64,000 nucleotides of DNA. Origin: Actinoplanes lutulentus. Its GTDB lineage: Bacteria > Actinomycetota > Actinomycetes > Mycobacteriales > Micromonosporaceae. Under the pieces are notes generated by a model that was given only the letters and a program-made list of their open reading frames with translations, ran no database searches and was not told where the DNA came from. Below are positions 58,873 through 64,000 of the stretch, one piece after another; within the stretch, counting starts at the first letter, position 1; each line of letters opens with the position of its first letter. The stretch covers positions 124,001 through 188,000 of the forward strand of contig NZ_QLMJ01000009.1 in NCBI RefSeq assembly GCF_003259845.1. Reading direction: 5' to 3'. Made by a program: the position numbers and the translations under genes.

Positions 58873-59250
58873 TCAGGCCGCGACGCAGAAGCGGTTGCCC
58901 TCGGGGTCGGCCAGGACCACGTACGGGAGTTCGCCCGGGTGGCGCTCGCCCGGTTTCGGGTAGTGCGGCCAGTCGACGTGGGTGGCGCCCAGCTTCAGTA
59001 GGCGGTCGACCTCGGTGTTCAGGTCGTCGGCCAGCAGGTCGACGTGGATGCGGGGAAACTGCTCAGCCGGGCTCCCGCTGGTGTCCATCGCGATCGGGGC
59101 GCCCGGTTCGCCGGGTGAGGGCTCGATGACGATCCACTCGTCGCCGGGCCAGCGGGGCGGCCGGCGGACGTACCCGAGGGCCTGTGCCCAGAACGCTCCG
59201 GCACGCTCCGGGTCGGTCACCCCGAGCGATATCTGCGCGATCGCTGCCAT
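58873..59250 (-). CDS. VOC-family protein
   Basis: 125 residues: IAQISLGVTDPERAGAFWAQALGY at the start, PRIHVDLLADDLNTEVDRLLKLGATHVDWP in the middle and YVVLADPEGNRFCVAA at the end, the standard single-unit glyoxalase/bleomycin-resistance pattern with metal-ligand Glu. Probably a dimer. Divergent from the LacI regulator, with which it shares a 172-base upstream region holding a LacI-type palindrome. Confidence 0.85.
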   Translation of the reverse strand: MAAIAQISLGVTDPERAGAFWAQALGYVRRPPRWPGDEWIVIEPSPGEPGAPIAMDTSGSPAEQFPRIHVDLLADDLNTEVDRLLKLGATHVDWPHYPKPGERHPGELPYVVLADPEGNRFCVAA

Positions 59251-59325
59251 CGACCGATGTTAACCGGCTACGGTCAGCGCAGGCGGTCGGGCATTAAGCT
59301 TGATGACACGCGAGGCGTGGGCTGG

Positions 59326-59339
59326 TTGAAATGTTTCAG
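59326..59339. promoter_or_regulatory. LacI-type operator TTGAAATGTTTCAG
   Basis: TGAAA-TG-TTTCA (59327-59338) is close to the CTGAAACGTTTCAG type of operator used by many actinomycete LacI repressors. It lies 84 bases before the LacI start. Confidence 0.6.
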
Positions 59340-59340
59340 T

Positions 59341-59400
59341 TCCGGTGGTTCACTCGGAGTGCAACATCGATCTCCGGTGGTTCACTCGGAGTGCAACATC
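59341..59400 (+). repeat. 28-bp direct repeat in the LacI leader
   Basis: Two identical 28-base copies, 59341-59368 and 59373-59400 (TCCGGTGGTTCACTCGGAGT..., ending GCAACATC), spaced exactly 32 bases. They lie between the operator and the LacI ribosome site. Confidence 0.95.
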
Positions 59401-59422
59401 CAACTCGGCGAAAGGTCCACCG

Positions 59423-60457
59423 TTGACCCGCAACGGCCGCGCCCCCTCGGTCAAGGACGTCGCCGCGGCCGCCGGTGTCTCGCTCGGCACGGTGTCGAAC
59501 GTGCTCAACCGCCCCGCCGTGGTCAGCACCACGACCCGCGAACGGGTCGAGCGCGCCATGGCCGACCTGGGTTTCGTCCGCAACGAGTCCGCCCGCCAGC
59601 TGCGGGCCGGGACCAGCCGGGCGCTGGCGTACGTGATGCTCGACGGCGGCAACCCGTTCTTCCACGACGTTGCCGAGGGCATCGAGACCGCCGCCGAGGA
59701 CGCCGACCTGTCGCTGTTCGTCTGCAACAGCAGCGGCCGCGGCGACCGTGAGGCGAAACATCTCGACCGGCTCGTGCAGCAGCGGGTTCAGGGCATTCTG
59801 ATCACCCCGGCCGACCCGGACGCGCCGCACCTCGCCGAGGTCGGGCAGCGCGGGATCCCGTTCGTCATGGTCGACCGGCTGAGCCGGGCCGGCGATCACT
59901 GCTCGGTCTCGGTGGACGACGTGCTCGGTGGCCGGATCGCCGTCGAGCACCTGATCGATCGCGGTCATCAGCGGGTCGCGTTCGTGGGCGGGCCGGGCAG
60001 CATCGGACAGGTGCGGGAGCGGTTGCAGGGCGCCCGCGAGGTGTGGGCGGAGTTCGGCCTGCCGGCCGAGGACCTGATCAACCTGCCCACCGAGGCTCTT
60101 ACCGTGAGTGAAGGACGGTCAGCGGGGGAGCGGCTCGCCGGCCTGCCCAGCCGGCGGCGGCCGACGGCGGCGTTCTGCGCCAACGATCTGCTGGCGCTCG
60201 GGTTGTTGCAGCACGCGGTCACGGCGGGGCTGCGAGTGCCGGACGATCTGGCGATCGTCGGGTTTGACGACATCGACTTCGCGGCGGCCGCCGCGGTCCC
60301 GCTGACGTCGGTGCGGCAGCCTCGTCAGGAGCTGGGGCGAACGGCGGCACGGCTGGTGCTGGACGAGGCGAGCAATCCAGATCATGTGCACGAGCAGGCA
60401 ACTTTCGTGCCGGCGCTGGTGGCCCGGGCGTCGACGGGAATCGTCAAGCGCAGCTGA
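59423..60457 (+). CDS. LacI-family transcriptional regulator
   Basis: 344 residues from TTG 59423, with AAAGG 8 bases ahead. HTH and hinge: SVKDVAAAAGVSLGTVSNVLNRPAVVSTTTRERVERAMADLGFVRNESARQLRAG. The periplasmic-binding-like sensor domain follows (LDGGNPFFHDVAEGIETAAEDADLSLFVCNSSGRGDREAKHLDRL, GHQRVAFVGGPGSIGQVRERLQGA, IVGFDDIDFAAAAAVPLTSVRQP). Complete. No sugar-transport operon adjacent, so its targets are elsewhere or limited to itself and the divergent VOC gene. Confidence 0.93.
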   Translation: MTRNGRAPSVKDVAAAAGVSLGTVSNVLNRPAVVSTTTRERVERAMADLGFVRNESARQLRAGTSRALAYVMLDGGNPFFHDVAEGIETAAEDADLSLFVCNSSGRGDREAKHLDRLVQQRVQGILITPADPDAPHLAEVGQRGIPFVMVDRLSRAGDHCSVSVDDVLGGRIAVEHLIDRGHQRVAFVGGPGSIGQVRERLQGAREVWAEFGLPAEDLINLPTEALTVSEGRSAGERLAGLPSRRRPTAAFCANDLLALGLLQHAVTAGLRVPDDLAIVGFDDIDFAAAAAVPLTSVRQPRQELGRTAARLVLDEASNPDHVHEQATFVPALVARASTGIVKRS

Positions 60458-60485
60458 TTTCGGGGGTGCTGTGCCGCCGGGGTCT

Positions 60486-60587
60486 GGGCGCACGGTGTGC
60501 TTTCGTCCCGCTGGGATCTGGGCGCACGGTGTGCTTTCGTCCCGCCGGGACCCGGGCGCACGGTGTGCTTCTGGCATCGGGAGCGTG
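60486..60587 (+). repeat. 34-bp tandem repeat, three copies
   Basis: Units beginning GGGCGCACGGTGTGCTTTCG start at 60486, 60520 and 60554: exact period 34. The third copy is only partial at its end. It separates the LacI stop from the alpha/beta hydrolase start. Confidence 0.93.
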
Positions 60588-60594
60588 AAATAGC

Positions 60595-61287
60595 ATGGGT
60601 CGCATGTTCGTCCTGGTTCCCGGCGCAGGTGGCAGTGGCTGGATCTGGCACCTGGTCGTCGCCCGTCTACAAGCCGCCGGCCACAACGCGATCGCCGTCG
60701 ACCTGCCCGGCGACGACGAGACCGCGGGCCTGCGCGAATACGCCGACCTGATCGTCAAAGCAGTCGAAACAGCCGAAACAGCCGGCACGACCGACGACGT
60801 CGTGCTCGTGGCGCAGTCGCTGGGCGGCCTCAGCGCACCCCTGACCTGCGACCGGCTCCCGGTCTCCAGGATCATCCTGGTCAACGCCATGATCCCGGCC
60901 CCCGGCGAGACCGGCGGCGACTGGTGGGCGAACACCGGCCAGGAGCAGGCGCGCCGCGACAACGACCGGGCCCAGGGCCGTGACCCGGACGCGGAGTTCG
61001 ACCTCGGCGTCTACTTCTTCCACGACGTCCCGCAGGACCTGACCGATTACGCCATGGCGCACGGCAGCCCGCAGTCCGGCGCCGTGTTCGGGCTGCCCTG
61101 GCCGCTGCCCGCCTGGCCGGACGTGCCGACCCGGGCCCTCGCCGGCGCCGATGACCGATTCTTCCCGGCGGACTTCCAGGCGCGGGTAGCCCGGGACCGG
61201 CTCGGCCTCGACGTCGAACGCCTGCCCGGCGGCCACCTCAACGCCCTGAGCCGCCCCGACGAGCTGACGAAAGCCCTGCTCGAATGA
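60595..61287 (+). CDS. Alpha/beta hydrolase
   Basis: 230 residues: FVLVPGAGGSGWIWHLV (oxyanion loop), VVLVAQSLGGLSAP (nucleophile elbow; S in AQSLGG), a lid region around 120-160, PTRALAGADDRFFPADFQ (acid Asp) and PGGHLNALSRPDEL (catalytic His). Complete esterase/hydrolase type, similar to short MhpC/EstC-like proteins. ATG 60595 or 60604. Its stop overlaps the first possible DUF72 start by 4 bases (ATGA). Confidence 0.88.
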   Translation: MGRMFVLVPGAGGSGWIWHLVVARLQAAGHNAIAVDLPGDDETAGLREYADLIVKAVETAETAGTTDDVVLVAQSLGGLSAPLTCDRLPVSRIILVNAMIPAPGETGGDWWANTGQEQARRDNDRAQGRDPDAEFDLGVYFFHDVPQDLTDYAMAHGSPQSGAVFGLPWPLPAWPDVPTRALAGADDRFFPADFQARVARDRLGLDVERLPGGHLNALSRPDELTKALLE

Positions 61288-61364
61288 GCCCACACGAAGA
61301 CTCCGCTCGACTGAGCCGGCACGAAGACTCCACTCAGATGAGTCCGCACGAAAGCCCCGCTCGG
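61284..61364 (+). repeat. 27-bp tandem repeat at a coupled gene junction
   Basis: Units start at 61284 (ATGAG), 61311 (CTGAG) and 61338 (ATGAG), and the real gene begins with a further ATGAG at 61365. Each encodes about nine residues (MSPHEDSAR, LSRHEDSTQ, MSPHESPAR). The unit carries the ATGA stop/start overlap itself. Confidence 0.9.
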
Positions 61365-62219
61365 ATGAGGCTGCGCGTCGGCTGTGCCATGTGGAGTCTC
61401 AAGTCGTGGCAGGGCCGGTTCCAGCCGCATCCGGCGACGCCCGGCGATCGGCTGCGCGCCTATGCGAGCTGGTGCAACGCCGTCGAGGGCAACACGACCT
61501 TCTACGCGATCCCGACCCGGGAGACCGTGGAGAGCTGGGCCGCACACGCACCCGACGATTTCGGATTTGTGCTGAAAATTCCGAAAATAGTGACGCATGA
61601 GCGCCGGCTGATCGACGCCGATGAGCCGCTGGCTGCTTTCTTTGACGCGATTGAGCCGCTCAAGGATCGTACCCAAGCGCTCTGGATCCAATTGCCCGGC
61701 GCATTCGGACCGCAAGATCTGCACGACCTGTACCGATTTCTGCGGCGAATGCCCGCAGGGCATCGCTGGGCCGTTGAAGTGCGCCACCCGGAATTCTTCG
61801 CCGACCCGCGCCGGCTCGAAGAAATGCTGACCGCGGTCGATGCGGAATGGGTCCCGTTCGACACGACCACGTTCTTCGCCAGCCCGCCGACCAGCGACGC
61901 CGAGCGCGACGCCTGGACGAAAAAGCCTCGCATGCCGCTTCGCGAGCATGCGACAACGGCACGACCCATCGTGCGCTATCTGGGACGAGACGATTCCGAT
62001 CGTACGATAGAAGGCTGGCAGAAATGGGTGAGAACGACCGCGGAATGGCTGCGTGAGGGGCGCGCGCCGACCGTTTTCGTGCATACTCCCGACAATGCTG
62101 ACGCGCCGGAATTGTGCCGCCGATTCCATGACGAGGTGCGCGCGCTCGTGCCGGAGCTGGAGCCGTTGCCCGACCCGTTGCCGCTGCCGGAGCCGGAAGC
62201 ACCCCTCACGCTCTTCTGA
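61284..62219 (+). CDS. DUF72-family protein
   Basis: The domain proper begins at ATG 61365 (MRLRVGCAMWSLKSWQGRFQ) and is about 284 residues; three in-frame 9-residue repeats before it extend the frame to ATG 61284, which overlaps the hydrolase stop. DUF72 is a TIM-barrel-like family of unknown function: NAVEGNTTFYAIPTRETVESWAAHAPDDFGFVLKIPK, LWIQLPGAFGPQDLHDLYRFLRR, RWAVEVRHPEFF, APTVFVHTPDNADAPELC are typical. Either start is possible. Coupled to the alpha/beta hydrolase. Confidence 0.85.
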   Translation: MSPHEDSARLSRHEDSTQMSPHESPARMRLRVGCAMWSLKSWQGRFQPHPATPGDRLRAYASWCNAVEGNTTFYAIPTRETVESWAAHAPDDFGFVLKIPKIVTHERRLIDADEPLAAFFDAIEPLKDRTQALWIQLPGAFGPQDLHDLYRFLRRMPAGHRWAVEVRHPEFFADPRRLEEMLTAVDAEWVPFDTTTFFASPPTSDAERDAWTKKPRMPLREHATTARPIVRYLGRDDSDRTIEGWQKWVRTTAEWLREGRAPTVFVHTPDNADAPELCRRFHDEVRALVPELEPLPDPLPLPEPEAPLTLF

Positions 62220-62246
62220 AGATCATCGTTGGATAGATTGCGCGCC

Positions 62247-62654
62247 GTGGATCAACGGTCGGCCGGTGGCCGCGTTCTCGTGTGGGCACAGTGGACACTG
62301 CTCGTGGTGTGCCTGATCAGCAGTTTCGGCGTGTTGTTGCTGGCCGCGCTGCGTGCCAACGACCTCGGCGCGGTGTTCGACCCAGGGCTGGACCGCCTCG
62401 GTGACCCGATGGACTCGCTGCCCGAGGCGCCGCTGGTCTACGGGTTCGTGCCGGGGATGTTCGTCGCGTACTTCATCTACCCGGTGGCGTTCGTGACGGT
62501 CTTTTTCGGACTCGGGATGGTGATGCACACCTGGCAGGTGGGCGACCGGGAGACGTTGCGCGGGCTGCTGAAGAGCACCGGGGCGTGGGTGGTGCTGACA
62601 GCGGGCGCCCTGACACCGTTCGGCACGCAGCTGCATCAGTGGCTGCTGGACTGA
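62247..62654 (+). CDS. Small membrane protein
   Basis: 135 residues from GTG 62247; TAGATT lies 7 bases ahead and no Shine-Dalgarno is seen, so leaderless. TTG 62229 in frame is an alternative. Three hydrophobic helices (VWAQWTLLVVCLISSFGVLLLAAL; FVPGMFVAYFIYPVAFVTVFFGLGMVM; STGAWVVLTAGALTPF). Function unknown. Its last 19 bases overlap the convergent substrate-binding protein gene. Confidence 0.72.
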   Translation: MDQRSAGGRVLVWAQWTLLVVCLISSFGVLLLAALRANDLGAVFDPGLDRLGDPMDSLPEAPLVYGFVPGMFVAYFIYPVAFVTVFFGLGMVMHTWQVGDRETLRGLLKSTGAWVVLTAGALTPFGTQLHQWLLD

Positions 62655-64000
62655 GTGTCGCTGCGCAGGGACAGGCGCAGGTAGTTGAGGAAGTGCGGGT
62701 TGGCCGTCGCGGTCAGGTTCTCGACCCGGGAGCCGTGCATCGTCGAGATCCCGCTGTAGAGCAGCGGCACCACCGGCGCGTCCCGCATGATCCGGCGATC
62801 CAGGCTCGCCCACTGCGCCTGCGCCCTGACCGGGTCGGCTTCGGCGAACGCGCGGTCCATCGCCGCGTCGACCTCCGGGTCGGCGTACCCGGTGATGTTG
62901 TGGTCGCTGCCGCGCGACGTGAACAGCGGATGGATGCTGGCGGCCGGGTTCGGGTAGTCGGCGAGCCAGGCGCTCACCCTCAGCTCGAAGTCCTCGGCCG
63001 GGTCGACGATCGGCTTCAGGGTCACGGCGATGCCGGCCCGGGCCAGCCCGCGCGCGATCGTCTCCGCCTCCTCCCGCCAGCGGATCTCGTCGTCGTAACT
63101 CAGCGTCAGTTTCAGGTCGGCGTGGCCGGCTTCGGCGAGCAGCCGTCTCGCGGTGGCGACATCGCCGGACGGATCCTTTGCGTACAGCTGGTAGTCGACC
63201 CGGCCGGGCATACCGGGGCCGATCAGCGCGCTGGCGTACTCGACGGTCGTGTACTCGCCATAGGCCTGCATCAGGGGGCGCTTGTCGATCGCGTACTGCA
63301 TCGCCTGCCGGACCTTGCGCACCGCCAGCGGGCCGCGCGTGGTGTTCATCGCCAGGTATTCGAGCGCGTCCGGTGCCGAGGTGATCAAGCGTTTGTGCAG
63401 CTCAGAGCTCTGGTGGATGCGCTTCAGCGTGTCGGTGGGGAGCAGCGCGGTGCCGATCGCGTACCGGTCCTTGCCGGCATCGGCGACCAACCGCCGCGCC
63501 TGTTCCTCCGCGCTCTGGCCGAGCTCCATCACGATCCGGTCCGGCTCGGCGGTCCGGATCGGATCGCTGGCGCGATCCCAGTGCGGGTTGCGGATCAGCT
63601 CGGCGCGCTTGTCGCGCTTCTTCAGGGCGATTTGGTACGGGCCGGAGGCGACCGCTTCGTCCTTCGACTCCGGCACCGGGACGAACGCCGCCATCGATGC
63701 GATCCAGGGCCAGTCCCGGTACGCCATCCGCAGCCGGAACACGATGGTCCGGTCATCGGGCGTCTCGATGGAGTCCAATTTCTCGCCGTCGTAGGGCCCA
63801 CGATAATCGGCCCCGCCGGCCAGCAGCGACCGGTGATATCCGAGCCCGCCGGAATGCTTCGCCGCGAAAGTGCGCTCGACACCGAATTTGATGTCGGCCG
63901 AAGTGATCGGGCTGCCGTCGGCATATTTCAGGCCGGGCTTGAGGGTGTGCGTCCAGGTGCGCCCGCCGTCGTCGCTGCGCCCGGTGTCGGTCGCCAGATC
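62636..64000 (-). CDS. Family 5 extracellular solute-binding protein (peptide/nickel type), 5' partial
   Basis: The frame stays open to the right edge, so the N-terminus and any signal peptide lie beyond it; 454 residues are visible. DPP/OppA-type pattern: RTWTHTLKPGLKYADGSPITSADIKFGVERTF near the edge, FRLRMAYRDWPWIASMAAFVPVP, then GPLAVRKVRQAMQYAIDKRPLMQ, GMPGRVDYQLYAKDPSGDVATARRLLAEAG and WLADYPNPAASIHPLFTSRGSDHNITGYADPEVDAAMDRAF. It would deliver an oligopeptide or similar ligand to an ABC importer whose other genes are probably to the right of the window. Confidence 0.9.
   Translation of the reverse strand, partial: DLATDTGRSDDGGRTWTHTLKPGLKYADGSPITSADIKFGVERTFAAKHSGGLGYHRSLLAGGADYRGPYDGEKLDSIETPDDRTIVFRLRMAYRDWPWIASMAAFVPVPESKDEAVASGPYQIALKKRDKRAELIRNPHWDRASDPIRTAEPDRIVMELGQSAEEQARRLVADAGKDRYAIGTALLPTDTLKRIHQSSELHKRLITSAPDALEYLAMNTTRGPLAVRKVRQAMQYAIDKRPLMQAYGEYTTVEYASALIGPGMPGRVDYQLYAKDPSGDVATARRLLAEAGHADLKLTLSYDDEIRWREEAETIARGLARAGIAVTLKPIVDPAEDFELRVSAWLADYPNPAASIHPLFTSRGSDHNITGYADPEVDAAMDRAFAEADPVRAQAQWASLDRRIMRDAPVVPLLYSGISTMHGSRVENLTATANPHFLNYLRLSLRSDTQSSSH

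Overview
The window looks like chromosomal DNA of a high-G+C filamentous actinomycete, most likely Micromonosporaceae and plausibly Actinoplanes. The reasons are very high G+C, many GTG starts, ATGA-coupled gene pairs, probable leaderless starts, an actinomycete-type SAM-IV riboswitch, SigE-family ECF sigma factors with membrane-anchored partner proteins, and a methyl-accepting chemotaxis protein, which fits a lineage with motile spores. The genus is an inference; no rRNA or tRNA gene was seen.

Layout. 0-6.2 kb: partial YunG-like gene, a repeat-bearing hypothetical, a large multidomain hypothetical, a GNAT/VOC pair, a His/Gly/Tyr-rich mini-protein and a zinc metallopeptidase. 6.3-10.8 kb: an ABC-2-type permease without its ATPase, then two tandem paralogous GAF-PAS-HisKA proteins, the first lacking the ATPase domain. 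10.8-13.5 kb: an SPFH/NAD-kinase-like operon divergent from a NUDIX-wHTH (NrtR-type) regulator, with two palindromic operators between them. 13.7-16.5 kb: a siderophore-interacting protein, a broken phosphoesterase and a small WXG-like (type VII secretion-like) island. 16.7-27.4 kb: a secreted DUF1906/FG-GAP protein, an MFS transporter, a 1,953-residue DUF11/DUF7507 surface protein with an NPITG sorting-type tail, a sigma factor lacking most of region 4.1 with a HAF-repeat membrane partner, and a SemiSWEET.

27.5-41.6 kb: STAS, HDIG, M20 peptidase, DUF1684, then a SAM-IV riboswitch ahead of a SufS-like cysteine desulfurase, a GGDEF-EAL protein, a GH92/GT4 pair, an ArsR/SRPBCC pair, another STAS protein, a 22-residue lysine micropeptide and a secreted tyrosine phosphatase. 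41.6-49.1 kb: a nucleotidyltransferase, an F420-type oxidoreductase, an EgtA-like protein with a palindromic operator, a secreted beta-propeller and a PHP phosphatase, separated by repeat-rich intergenic DNA. 49.1-64 kb: an MCP, an ABM-truncated haemoglobin fusion, a second and intact SigE-family sigma/partner pair, membrane proteins, a Tat-exported amidase coupled to a small protein, a LacI regulator, an alpha/beta hydrolase coupled to a DUF72 protein, and a partial peptide-binding protein.

Three themes stand out. First, a family of inverted repeats with a GATCTTG core lies always downstream of genes. Second, an 11-mer, CTTGGGTACGC, recurs on both strands inside and outside genes. Third, many small tandem duplications (16, 19, 27, 28, 32 and 34 bp) occur. 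The best candidate for an under-described system is the NrtR-like/SPFH/NAD-kinase-like module at 10.8-13.5 kb.
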